From assembly GCA_031552355.1 (NCBI GenBank), contig JAVBMO010000122.1, forward strand, positions 1 through 11,768: a stretch of 11,768 nt of DNA, read 5' to 3'. The DNA is from JAVBMO01 sp031552355 (lineage in GTDB: Bacteria; Bacteroidota; Bacteroidia; Bacteroidales; P3). Below, piece after piece: positions 1 through 7,324 of the stretch; position 1 is the first letter of the stretch; every line of letters begins with the position of its first letter. The position numbers were made by a program, and so were the translations under genes. The notes under the pieces are model-generated. The model ran no database searches. It saw only the letters and a list, made by a program, of their open reading frames with translations, and was not told the DNA's origin.

Positions 1-1286
1 GATTTGTCGAGGCTGTGCGCCAAAATACGTTGTGTTTCCACAGGGGCGTGGAAAGAAGCGCCATGCGAAGCTACGGCAAAATCCCAACGCCATTGCGCTT
101 GGCGAAGCAGTTTCAGTACCGGGGCCATTTCGGCTTCCGAAGCGCCTTTTTCCCAGGCAGTTTTGGCCATGATATGCGCCTTTGACAATTCTTTTTCAAT
201 ACGGTCGCGAATTTCGAGTGCTTTATCCTGATATTGGTAAACATAATTCCGGAGCTTTTCCTCCGAATCGCGGTGACAAACCTGACAGGTATTGGATATG
301 TTTTTCAACGGACTTACCACCTGGTGGTTTGAATATTTAATTCCCCCTTCGGCCATATACGGCATGTGGCAGTCGGCACAAGCCAAACCGCGTTGGGCGT
401 GGGGCCCTAAAAGGAAGATCTCATAATCGGGGTGTTGGGCTTTCAGCATGGGGGCACGGCTTATGGCATGCGTCCAATCTTTGTAGTCGGCTTCGTCGTA
501 ATATTTTTCCATATCTTCAACCGTCATGCCGCCATCCCAGGGGAAAGTCAAGTATTTTCCATCGCCTTTGAAGAAATATTCCACATGGCATTGCGCACAA
601 ACTAACGAACGCATTTCCTGCGGTGTGGCATCGGCAACATTACGTCCTTGGCGCTGGAAAGCCTCTATCAATCCGGGACGGGTAATGGTCAGGTTCATGG
701 TTTTGGGGTCGTGGCAATCGGCGCAACCAATGGGATTCACAATTTGATTGCCCAAGCTGCTCCAAGGGCTTTTATAAAAATTTTCGATGCCCATTTCGTG
801 CATCATACGCGGAACGTCAGGGCTTTTGCAAGTCCAGCAAGTGGCAGGCTGCATATCTTTTGTGGTTGAATCCGGACAACCGGTGCGTAAGGTAGCACGA
901 ATATCTTCCAGTGCATGCATGTGGCCGCGTGGCGCCGAATAATCCTGTGCAAAAGCATATCCTGCCCAAAGCACCACCATTTCGGGACGGCTTGCCAGCA
1001 CATCTTCAGGCATATTGCCCAGGTGTTTACTGCGAAAATCCATATCGGCCGTCTTTTTCCAGGTATTGTATTCGCGAGGATAATTTTCGCCCCAAATCTC
1101 ATTGCGAGATTCTATACCGGCGATTTGCACTTTTTTATTGTTGAACAAGGTGGCAATTTCCGCTCGCCGTTCGGTGATAGACGCGGCAAGAAGTCCCAGC
1201 AAAAATACGGCTACCATAACGGCGGCAAAAATTCCCCATCCTATAATGGGTTTACGTTTGATGGCATCTGTTAATCGTTTCAACAT
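1..1286 (-). CDS. nrfA: Ammonia-forming cytochrome c nitrite reductase NrfA (C-terminus cut by window edge)
   Basis: Catalyses the six-electron reduction of nitrite to ammonium on the outer face of the cytoplasmic membrane. I read 428 residues with no stop. The ATG at 1286 is followed by a basic stretch and one hydrophobic segment (about residues 13-36), which looks like an uncleaved anchor or signal peptide. Five heme sites are visible: the family's diagnostic active-site C150-W-T-C-K154, then CxxCH at C188, C230, C303 and C334. The catalytic trio known in E. coli and Wolinella NrfA has clear counterparts: Arg134 in TLRTG, Tyr237 in CHVEY, and His285 in KAQHPDYE. By comparison with family length, roughly 50-70 C-terminal residues lie beyond the left edge. 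It starts 16 bp after nrfH ends, so the two are surely co-transcribed. Identity is secure; only the exact end is unknown. Confidence 0.97.
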   Translation of the reverse strand, partial: MLKRLTDAIKRKPIIGWGIFAAVMVAVFLLGLLAASITERRAEIATLFNNKKVQIAGIESRNEIWGENYPREYNTWKKTADMDFRSKHLGNMPEDVLASRPEMVVLWAGYAFAQDYSAPRGHMHALEDIRATLRTGCPDSTTKDMQPATCWTCKSPDVPRMMHEMGIENFYKSPWSSLGNQIVNPIGCADCHDPKTMNLTITRPGLIEAFQRQGRNVADATPQEMRSLVCAQCHVEYFFKGDGKYLTFPWDGGMTVEDMEKYYDEADYKDWTHAISRAPMLKAQHPDYEIFLLGPHAQRGLACADCHMPYMAEGGIKYSNHQVVSPLKNISNTCQVCHRDSEEKLRNYVYQYQDKALEIRDRIEKELSKAHIMAKTAWEKGASEAEMAPVLKLLRQAQWRWDFAVASHGASFHAPVETQRILAHSLDK

Positions 1287-1302
1287 GGCTTATTGGATTT
1301 TA

Positions 1303-1884
1303 TTATTTTTCGTTCATTATCTTTTTCAACCAATCGGGTACGGGCGATTCGGGCAAAGGCACAATGGCATTGGGCGACGAACCCAAACTTCCGATTTTGG
1401 TATGCGGAATCTGCGTATGACAATCCCAGCAGGCCTTTCCTTCGCCGTTTTTGGCTTCGGTATAGCTTATCATGCCCGTTTTCACAAATTCGGTATTCAA
1501 TTGTGTATGGCAGCGAATGCAGTTTTCCATAATCACATTGTTGCTTTCCAAACGGGGACGTATCACCTGAGGTTCGGCATTCATGGTAAAAACCGCCGCG
1601 TGATACAAGCCGTCTTTTGCTTTGAAGGCATATTTTGCAAAAACATTGTGGTGAGGCACATGACAGTCATTGCAATTTGCCCACTGGGCGTGCGAACTGT
1701 GGTTCCACGACTGGTAATAGGGCGTCATGATATGGCAATTGATACAGGCCGAAGGGTCATCGGACAAATAAGAATGCGCCCTCGACATATACAGGGTATA
1801 AACACCTAAGCCGACGAGCAATCCTCCCGCAACAAAAAACGGAAGAATCATTTTATTTGGAATTTGATTCAGAAACTTTTTCAC
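1303..1884 (-). CDS. nrfH: Tetraheme quinol dehydrogenase NrfH, membrane partner of NrfA
   Basis: NapC/NirT-family cytochrome c that oxidises menaquinol and feeds electrons to NrfA. It has 193 residues, near the usual size of NrfH. One N-terminal transmembrane helix (about residues 13-33) is followed by a periplasmic domain with four CxxCH heme sites at C47, C71, C122 and C152. The first is followed by I-M (CINCHIM), and Met53 matches the axial ligand position described for Desulfovibrio NrfH heme 1. The start is a GTG at 1884, because an in-frame TGA lies three codons upstream. The only near alternative is Met12, which would remove the polar segment before the helix. It is first in the nrfHA operon, the usual order where NrfH rather than NrfBCD is the donor. 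A TAnnTTTG element lies 26 bp upstream. Confidence 0.96.
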   Translation of the reverse strand: MKKFLNQIPNKMILPFFVAGGLLVGLGVYTLYMSRAHSYLSDDPSACINCHIMTPYYQSWNHSSHAQWANCNDCHVPHHNVFAKYAFKAKDGLYHAAVFTMNAEPQVIRPRLESNNVIMENCIRCHTQLNTEFVKTGMISYTEAKNGEGKACWDCHTQIPHTKIGSLGSSPNAIVPLPESPVPDWLKKIMNEK

Positions 1885-1909
1885 ATGATTTCATTTTATC
1901 AAAACGGTA

Positions 1910-1917
1910 CAAATATA
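1910..1917 (-). promoter_or_regulatory. Promoter -7 element of nrfHA
   Basis: On the minus strand the sequence reads TATATTTG, a full match to the Bacteroidota -7 consensus TAnnTTTG. It lies 26 bp before the GTG of nrfH and would leave a leader of about 20 nt. A TTTG that could serve as the -33 element is at 1936-1933, but the 15-bp spacer is shorter than the usual 19-21, so the -33 part is weak. Confidence 0.6.
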
Positions 1918-1955
1918 TGAATTTATTTTATACAAAAAATAAAGTGAGCTCTATT

Positions 1956-2022
1956 CAGTAAAGTTTTTTCTTGAGAATTTCTATGGGTGAAATCCTCTGT
2001 TTTAAATTTCTAAACTTTACTG
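1956..2022. repeat. Nested inverted repeat (67 bp)
   Basis: An 11-bp perfect inverted repeat, CAGTAAAGTTT at 1956-1966 and AAACTTTACTG at 2012-2022, encloses a second hairpin. In that hairpin GAGAATTTC (1973-1981) faces GAAATCCTC (1989-1997) across a 7-nt loop. The inner stem has one A-C mismatch as plus-strand RNA. As minus-strand RNA the same pair becomes a G-U wobble and all nine positions pair. It sits upstream of the nrfH promoter, so it is not in the nrfHA leader. It could be a small mobile-element remnant, a regulatory site, or an RNA structure. No clear target-site duplication flanks it. Confidence 0.6.
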
Positions 2023-2043
2023 CAACATTTCAACCCTCTTTAA

Positions 2044-2230
2044 GAAGGTGGCCAAACCTTGCCGCAATTGCTACGGCGGCCTTTCCGCAAGTATGGAAAC
2101 CTTGCTGCACTGCTGCGACATACTTTCCGCAAGTGTGGAAACCTTGCTGTACTGCTGCGGCATACTTTCCGCAAGTATGGAAACCCTACTGCACTGCTGC
2201 GGCGTACTTTCAGAAGGTTCTGAATCCTTT
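2044..2230. repeat. 42-bp tandem repeat, three good copies plus degenerate ends
   Basis: Copies start at 2081, 2123 and 2165, exactly 42 bp apart, and differ from one another only by transitions at six sites. A fourth, diverged copy starts in phase at 2207. A weak one precedes the array at about 2044-2080, offset by 1 bp. Each good copy holds the short inverted repeat TTTCC-8nt-GGAAA. In the fourth copy both arms have changed but still pair. There is no unique spacer between copies, so this is not a CRISPR array. The array is richer in G+C than the AT-rich DNA around it. Its function is unknown. Confidence 0.85.
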
Positions 2231-2375
2231 CCGTAGCAAAATTGGCGTTTTTCGTGGGTTTCGGAATGCCATGCCACGTTCGCTTTCTTCCTTTTCGAAT
2301 TTTTTGAAAGTTTCTCAAAGAGATTTGTTGAGGATTTCAGTTCAAGCGAAGCCCTCAATTTTTAGCAAAAGCATG

Positions 2376-2383
2376 TATCTTTG
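2376..2383 (+). promoter_or_regulatory. -7 promoter element of the M16 gene
   Basis: TATCTTTG matches the Bacteroidota TAnnTTTG element and lies 31 bp before the ATG at 2415. No TTTG is seen at the ideal -33 spacing, so it is only half supported. It still argues that translation starts at 2415, not at the far upstream in-frame codon at 1971. Confidence 0.55.
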
Positions 2384-2414
2384 CAAAACATTACATAAAT
2401 TATTTTTAGCAAAA

Positions 2415-3695
2415 ATGGATAGAAAAACCTGCCCTAACACTTTGGAATTTTCCACTAAAGAAATTGATTTAAGCGTTTTAAATCCTCAATGTACGAAACT
2501 GAACAACGGCATTGAGATATTTTCCTTTCATGCGCCGGATGCCGAATTATTGAAAATAGATTTTGTTTTCGATGCCGGAAGCCGTTACCAGTCAACGCCC
2601 CTTATTGCGGCTTCTGTAAATGCTTTGCTTACCGAAGGAACAAAATCCAGAAAAATGATTGAAATCGCCGAATTTTTGGATTTCCGAGGTGCACACATCG
2701 AAAAAACCGCAGGGAAAGATACCGCAGGATTCACGGTTTATATGCTGAAAAAATATGTTAAAGACATTTTGCCGCTTTTACACGAAATTGTTTATACGCC
2801 TGTTTTTCCCGAAAAGGAAATGGACATTTATTTGCGGAAACGGAAACAACAGTTTTTGACCGACAACCAAAAGGTAAGTTTCCTGGCACGCACTCATTTT
2901 TCAAAACTGATTTTTGGGGCAGAAAACCCTTATGGCAAAATGGCCGTTTTGTCCGATTTCGACTCCTTGGACAGACAAGAATTGCTAAGCTTCCATGAGA
3001 AATTCTATACCCAAACGCCTTTCAAGATTTTGGTGGCAGGCAATATTACGGAAGACATCCACGCACTGATTTCCGAATATTTCGAATCTTCGGTTTTTTC
3101 AAACCGCGAGAAAACTGCCTTTCCCCTGTTTTCAAACACAGAAAAACAAGCCTATATAGAACTTCCCAATGCCGTACAGTCGGCCTTGCGCATGGGAAAA
3201 ACCATAAACCCTGTCAAGGCTGAAGATTTACCTTACCTGAGTGTTATCAATTCGCTTTTGGGTGGCTATTTCGGTTCCCGTTTGATGAAAAATATCCGTG
3301 AAGACAAAGGCTATACATACGGAATTTACTCTATGGTACACTCGCTGCAAGAAGCTTTGGTGTTTTTTGTAACGGCAGAAGTCGGAAGCCAGTATTCCCA
3401 ACCGGCTATAAACGAAATTTACGCTGAATTGGAAAAACTCACACAAAATCCTGTAGAGAAAGAGGAATTGGCATTGGTAAAAAATTACCTCACAGGCGAA
3501 TTTCTCAGAAGTATCGATGGCATTTTTGAATTGTCCGAAAAATACAAAGGCCTGTTGGAAACCAATATACCAACAAGTTATTACGCCTCATACATCAAAG
3601 CCATTGAAGATTCTACACCGGAAAAGCTTTTGCAAATTGCGCAACAATACCTGCAACCCAATTCCATGGTAGAAGTTTGCGCCGGAAAAAAATAA
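2415..3695 (+). CDS. M16-family (insulinase-type) peptidase homologue lacking the zinc-binding motif
   Basis: A 426-residue two-domain M16 protein. The N-terminal half has the family fold signature (LNNGIEIF at about 29-36, FDAGSRYQ at about 52-59). Where active members carry HxxEH it reads VNALLTEG (about 68-75), so the zinc site is missing. The C-terminal half keeps the substrate-binding Arg/Tyr pair in NIREDKGYTYG (Arg295 and Tyr302, seven apart as expected). In two-subunit M16 enzymes one chain carries HxxEH and the other the R/Y pair, so this looks like the non-catalytic partner. No signal peptide is visible, which suggests a cytoplasmic protein. The frame is open back to 1971, but I start at the ATG at 2415 because a -7 element lies at 2376 and the family homology begins just after it. 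No catalytic partner is adjacent. Confidence 0.88.
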   Translation: MDRKTCPNTLEFSTKEIDLSVLNPQCTKLNNGIEIFSFHAPDAELLKIDFVFDAGSRYQSTPLIAASVNALLTEGTKSRKMIEIAEFLDFRGAHIEKTAGKDTAGFTVYMLKKYVKDILPLLHEIVYTPVFPEKEMDIYLRKRKQQFLTDNQKVSFLARTHFSKLIFGAENPYGKMAVLSDFDSLDRQELLSFHEKFYTQTPFKILVAGNITEDIHALISEYFESSVFSNREKTAFPLFSNTEKQAYIELPNAVQSALRMGKTINPVKAEDLPYLSVINSLLGGYFGSRLMKNIREDKGYTYGIYSMVHSLQEALVFFVTAEVGSQYSQPAINEIYAELEKLTQNPVEKEELALVKNYLTGEFLRSIDGIFELSEKYKGLLETNIPTSYYASYIKAIEDSTPEKLLQIAQQYLQPNSMVEVCAGKK

Positions 3696-3836
3696 TTTTG
3701 TCTAATTGTAGTCGTGCTGACATCAATAAAGTCCGGCCAATATTAGGATAAATCAAAAAGTATAATTTTTCTCATTACCATAGAATTGTACTTTACCAAT
3801 GATCTAAAGCTTTTTCAGTGAAGAATTAGCAGTATC

Positions 3837-3867
3837 TTTGGTATTCTTTTGAAAAACCGTACCTTTG
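3837..3867 (+). promoter_or_regulatory. Promoter of prfA
   Basis: TTTG at 3837-3840, a spacer of exactly 19 bp, then TACCTTTG at 3860-3867: a textbook Bacteroidota promoter (TTTG-N19-TAnnTTTG). It lies 22 bp upstream of the prfA ATG. The -33 TTTG is itself the end of TATCTTTG (3833-3840), which could act as a second, weaker -7 element. Confidence 0.8.
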
Positions 3868-3889
3868 CAAATTCAAAAATTGAAGAAAC

Positions 3890-4960
3890 ATGTTAGAGAA
3901 ATTGGAATCGTTGTACAAACGATATTTGGAGATAGAAACGGAAATGAATAATCCTGATGCAATGGCAGATATGAAAAAATTTGTCAAGCTGAATAAGGAT
4001 TATAAAGATTTGCAACCCATTGTAGAAGCCTATAAAACCTACAAAAACATTATAGACAATATTGCTGAAGCCAAAGAAGTTCTGAACACTGAAAAAGACG
4101 AAGAATTCAGAGCTATGGCCAAAGAAGAACTGAATACTTTGACCGAAAAGCGGGACACTATGGAAGAAGACATTCGGTTGATGTTGATTCCCGCCGACCC
4201 TCAGGACGGAAAAAATGCTATTTTAGAAATCCGTGCCGGAACCGGTGGCGACGAAGCCGCGATTTTTGCCGGCGATTTGTACCGCATGTATATCCGTTAC
4301 TGCGAAAAGAAAAACTGGAAAGTGGAATTGGTGGATGTAACGGAAGGAACTTCGGGCGGCTACAAAGAAGTGGTATTGAATGTGATTGGCGAAAATGTTT
4401 ACGGACAATTGAAATATGAATCCGGCGTGCATCGTGTGCAAAGGGTTCCTCAAACCGAAACCCAAGGCCGTGTGCATACTTCGGCTGCTTCTGTGGTGGT
4501 TTTGCCCGAAGCCGAAGAATTTGATGTGGAGCTAAAACAATCCGATATCAGAAAAGATACTTTCTGTTCTTCGGGCCCTGGTGGACAATCGGTAAATACG
4601 ACTTATTCGGCTATCCGTTTGACACATATCCCTACGGGAATTGTGGTTTCGTGCCAAGACCAGAAATCGCAAATCAAGAACCTTGAAAAGGCAATGATAG
4701 TTTTGCGTACACGTTTGTTTGAACAAGAATACAATAAATATTTGGACGAAATTTCTTCCAAACGTAAAACCATGGTTTCCACAGGCGACCGTTCCGCAAA
4801 AATCAGGACTTACAACTATCCCCAAAGCCGTATTACAGATCACCGCATCAATTTCACTATGTACAATTTGTCTTCCTTTATGGATGGTGATATTCAGGAA
4901 CTGATAGATGCTTTGCAGTTGGCAGAAAATGCCGAACGTTTGAAAGAAGCCGTAGCTTAA
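3890..4960 (+). CDS. prfA: Peptide chain release factor 1 (RF1)
   Basis: Recognises UAA and UAG stop codons in the ribosomal A site and triggers hydrolysis of peptidyl-tRNA. The 356 residues match the family length. A helical N-terminal domain (about 1-100) is followed by the RF core with GTGGDEAAIFAGDL (about 117-130). The codon-recognition PxT tripeptide is P-Q-T at 187-189; release factor 2 would have SPF here, so this is RF1. The peptidyl-hydrolysis GGQ loop is at 231-233 in SSGPGGQSVNTT. The ATG start follows a strong promoter by 22 bp, with no Shine-Dalgarno, as is common in this phylum. The usual companion prmC (hemK) is not next to it; a LysE-type exporter follows 104 bp downstream. 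Confidence 0.98.
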   Translation: MLEKLESLYKRYLEIETEMNNPDAMADMKKFVKLNKDYKDLQPIVEAYKTYKNIIDNIAEAKEVLNTEKDEEFRAMAKEELNTLTEKRDTMEEDIRLMLIPADPQDGKNAILEIRAGTGGDEAAIFAGDLYRMYIRYCEKKNWKVELVDVTEGTSGGYKEVVLNVIGENVYGQLKYESGVHRVQRVPQTETQGRVHTSAASVVVLPEAEEFDVELKQSDIRKDTFCSSGPGGQSVNTTYSAIRLTHIPTGIVVSCQDQKSQIKNLEKAMIVLRTRLFEQEYNKYLDEISSKRKTMVSTGDRSAKIRTYNYPQSRITDHRINFTMYNLSSFMDGDIQELIDALQLAENAERLKEAVA

Positions 4961-5018
4961 GCCTTTTTGGGGCATAGAGAATTTGCGTTTAAACAACAAA
5001 GATTCTGTTAGGTTGTTA

Positions 5019-5026
5019 TACTTTTG
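5019..5026 (+). promoter_or_regulatory. Possible -7 element of the LysE-family gene
   Basis: TACTTTTG fits TAnnTTTG and lies 38 bp before the ATG at 5065. No TTTG is present at the right distance upstream, so support is partial. Confidence 0.4.
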
Positions 5027-5064
5027 GCCTTTTGCAGTAAAGGCTTACACTATAAAACTACTTT

Positions 5065-5736
5065 ATGGAATACTTAACAATCATTCTTCAGGGAATTCTT
5101 TTGGGAGCCACACTTTCATTTGTTGTCGGCCCTGCCATGTTTTCGCTTATTCAAACCAGTATAAGCCAAGGGTTTCGTTCGGGAATGCACTTTGCCATGG
5201 GAATAGCCCTGAGCGATCTCATTCTGATATGTTTGGTTTATTTAGGATTTTCTTCTCTCTTTGAAAATCACAAAACCTATGTGATACTTTCTGTCTTAGG
5301 TGGGATTTTATTGATTGTTTTCGGAACCTATACTTTTACTCGTAAATCGAATGTAAAAAAATCCAAAGAGGTAGATATTAAACGTCCTTTTTTCGGAAGA
5401 ACCATCCTGAGAGGTTTTTTGTATAATATTGTAAATCCTTCAGTTTGGTTCTATTGGCTGGTACCTGTGGGAATTGCCACTTCGTTTGGGAACACGTATA
5501 AAACCTATATCTTTTTGGCTTCCATGTTGGTAACCATTTTTTCTTTCGATTTGTTGAAATGTGGAATTTCCTATAAACTGAAAGCTTTGATGACAGACAA
5601 AGTGATCAATGTAATCAATAAAGTGGTAGGGATTATTTTGATTATTATCGGTGTTTATCTGATATTGGTCTTGTTCGACAAATTACATTTTCTTCAAAAC
5701 TTGCCAATTAACACCCACGGAATGGAAGCCCTTTGA
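5065..5736 (+). CDS. LysE/RhtB-family translocator (amino-acid exporter-like)
   Basis: A 223-residue hydrophobic protein with about six predicted membrane segments (roughly 5-27, 41-62, 71-92, 118-140, 146-166 and 183-205) and a basic loop between the third and fourth (about 93-108). It shows the family hallmarks: a G-P pair at the end of helix 1 (Gly22-Pro23), the glycine-rich QTSISQGFRSG stretch, and NPSVWFYW at 124-131, matching the conserved Asn-Pro-x-x-W motif of helix 4. Family members export lysine, arginine, homoserine, threonine and other small molecules by proton exchange. The substrate cannot be told from sequence, and the neighbours (prfA, cardiolipin synthase) give no hint. It may share a transcript with cls, 71 bp downstream. 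Confidence 0.85.
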   Translation: MEYLTIILQGILLGATLSFVVGPAMFSLIQTSISQGFRSGMHFAMGIALSDLILICLVYLGFSSLFENHKTYVILSVLGGILLIVFGTYTFTRKSNVKKSKEVDIKRPFFGRTILRGFLYNIVNPSVWFYWLVPVGIATSFGNTYKTYIFLASMLVTIFSFDLLKCGISYKLKALMTDKVINVINKVVGIILIIIGVYLILVLFDKLHFLQNLPINTHGMEAL

Positions 5737-5807
5737 TTTTGCTGTATGTGAGACTAAGCATTCATTTCTAAAATAAGCTTTTGTACATTCTATTTATACT
5801 AATTTTC

Positions 5808-7268
5808 ATGGAAAAAGACTTACTCATTACTTTCATTTATGTTCTTTATTTTCTGTTGATACTTGGAACCATTGCCGTCATTATTACCGACACCCGAAAT
5901 CCTGTCAAATCTCTTGGGTACATTCTTTTGGTCCTTTTTATTCCCGTGATAGGCATTTTCGTTTATTTCTCGATAGGAATAAATTACAGAAAACGAATTT
6001 TTTATCGGCGGAAAAAAAGAGAACAACAAGGTTTTTATGCAGGCATAAAAGAATATGTTGCCGAATATTCCGAAATGGAATTGCAAAGAAATCCAAAGCT
6101 TTACGAAGATCATCGCAATGTGGTGCAAATGCTGTCCAAGGAAAATCTTTCCCCACTTTTTACAGCCACAGACACCCGACTTTTAATCAATGGCGAAGAA
6201 AAATTCCCCGCTATTTTGGACGCCATGGAAGCTGCCAAAGATCACATTCATATCGAGTATTTCATTTATAATGATGATGAAATAGGAAACCGCCTGAAAG
6301 ATTTGATGATTAAAAAAGCGAAAGACGGGGTAAAAGTCCGTTTTATTTTTGATGATTACGGTAGCCATGTAGTGCGTAAACGCATGATGAAAGAATTGCA
6401 GGCCGCAGGAGTAGAAGTCTGTCCGTTTTATAAAATTAGGATTTTTGCATTGGCCAACAGTATGAATTTCAGGAATCACAGGAAAATAATTGTGGTGGAT
6501 GGGAATATCGGCTTTGTTGGTGGAATCAATGTGGACGACCGTTATATCAATAATGGGAAAAACGAATTGTTTTGGCGCGACACCCATTTAAAAATTGAAG
6601 GCAATGCCGTTATAGGATTGCAGTATATATTCATGAATGATTGGAATTTATGCCGTAAACAAGAGGAAGAATTAACCCTTGACCCTCGCTATTTTCCAAT
6701 CGAAAAAAACAAAGAAACCAAAGGTACCATTCAAATTGCGGCCAGTGGCCCCGACAATCTGAATGCCGATATCATGCTGTCCCTTTTGGGGATTATCACC
6801 ACAAGCGAAAGGCGTTTATATATTACCACACCTTACTTTATCCCCAACGAAACCATTGTTGATGCTTTGAAATATGCAGCTTTAAGCGGTGTAGATGTCC
6901 GTTTGTTGGTGCCCGGAATTTCCGACAGCGTTTTTGTCAATGCTGCTTCGTGTTCCTATTACGAAGAACTTTTGCAATGCGGAATTCGCATATATCGTTA
7001 CCAAAAAGGATTTGTACATGCCAAAACAATTGTTTCGGACGAAGCGCTTTCTGTTGTGGGAACCGCCAATATGGACATTCGCAGTTTTGATCTTATGTTC
7101 GAAGTAAATGCATTGGTTTATAACAAAGAGTTCAACCAACAACTGACAGATGCTTTTTTCAAAGATTTGGAAGACAGCACGGAACTTCAATTGGAAGAAT
7201 GGGAAGACCGGTCAAGATGGAAGAAATTTTGCGAAAATTGTGCCCGTTTACTATCGCCACTGTTGTAA
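5808..7268 (+). CDS. cls: Cardiolipin synthase, phospholipase D superfamily
   Basis: Condenses phosphatidylglycerol into cardiolipin at the cytoplasmic membrane. Two N-terminal transmembrane segments (about residues 4-27 and 37-57) and a basic linker (YRKRIFYRRKKR, about 60-71) precede two phospholipase D domains. Each has an HKD motif: HRKIIVVD (His224, Lys226, Asp231) with GFVGGIN after it, and HAKTIVSD (His404, Lys406, Asp411) with GTANMD after it. Both catalytic sites are intact. The 486-residue length is typical of bacterial Cls. I chose the ATG at 5808; an in-frame TTG at 5781 would add nine residues and is less likely. No clear promoter was found in the 71-bp gap before it, so it may depend on the LysE-gene transcript. 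Confidence 0.95.
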   Translation: MEKDLLITFIYVLYFLLILGTIAVIITDTRNPVKSLGYILLVLFIPVIGIFVYFSIGINYRKRIFYRRKKREQQGFYAGIKEYVAEYSEMELQRNPKLYEDHRNVVQMLSKENLSPLFTATDTRLLINGEEKFPAILDAMEAAKDHIHIEYFIYNDDEIGNRLKDLMIKKAKDGVKVRFIFDDYGSHVVRKRMMKELQAAGVEVCPFYKIRIFALANSMNFRNHRKIIVVDGNIGFVGGINVDDRYINNGKNELFWRDTHLKIEGNAVIGLQYIFMNDWNLCRKQEEELTLDPRYFPIEKNKETKGTIQIAASGPDNLNADIMLSLLGIITTSERRLYITTPYFIPNETIVDALKYAALSGVDVRLLVPGISDSVFVNAASCSYYEELLQCGIRIYRYQKGFVHAKTIVSDEALSVVGTANMDIRSFDLMFEVNALVYNKEFNQQLTDAFFKDLEDSTELQLEEWEDRSRWKKFCENCARLLSPLL

Positions 7269-7293
7269 ATTTTCGAAGAAAAACGTAAGTTTG
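7262..7293 (+). promoter_or_regulatory. Promoter of hutH
   Basis: TAAGTTTG at 7286-7293 is a full TAnnTTTG match. A near-match -33 element, GTTG (7262-7265), precedes it by 20 bp and overlaps the end of cls. The ATG of hutH is 32 bp downstream. Confidence 0.6.
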
Positions 7294-7324
7294 CAATATA
7301 AATTGATTAAAAATTTTTGAATAA

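Larger units (their letters stand above)
1885..2414. other. Long divergent intergenic region with structured repeats
   Basis: This 530-bp gap separates the divergent nrfHA operon and the M16 gene. It holds the nrfH promoter, a nested inverted repeat, a 42-bp tandem repeat and the M16 -7 element, each listed separately. The frame of the downstream gene is open across most of it (from 1971), and other frames on both strands are open too. I attribute this to the repeat unit being a multiple of three and free of stops. I see no credible protein here: the conceptual product has no recognisable domain, and the downstream promoter lies inside it. Confidence 0.7.

Noticed and set aside
803..1102. Minus-strand open frame in a second frame within nrfA
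   Set aside because: The true nrfA frame covers the same bases with CxxCK and CxxCH sites; this one is a shadow.
1102..1809. Plus-strand open frames opposite nrfA and nrfH
   Set aside because: They are antisense to two genes with complete heme motifs, and their products resemble no family.
2081..2230. CRISPR array
   Set aside because: The whole 42-bp period is repeated with only scattered transitions; there are no unique spacers and no cas genes.
1971..2414. Repeat-containing N-terminal domain or separate small proteins on either strand (for example minus strand 2040-2318)
   Set aside because: Several frames on both strands are open because the repeat is a multiple of three without stops. 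No domain is recognisable, and the M16 -7 element lies inside the region.
3696..3889. Small RNA or terminator between the M16 gene and prfA
   Set aside because: I saw no stem with a T tract and no tRNA-like fold; only the prfA promoter is supported.
3890..4960. Release factor 2
   Set aside because: The codon-recognition tripeptide is P-Q-T (PxT type), not SPF, and there is no programmed frameshift site near the start.
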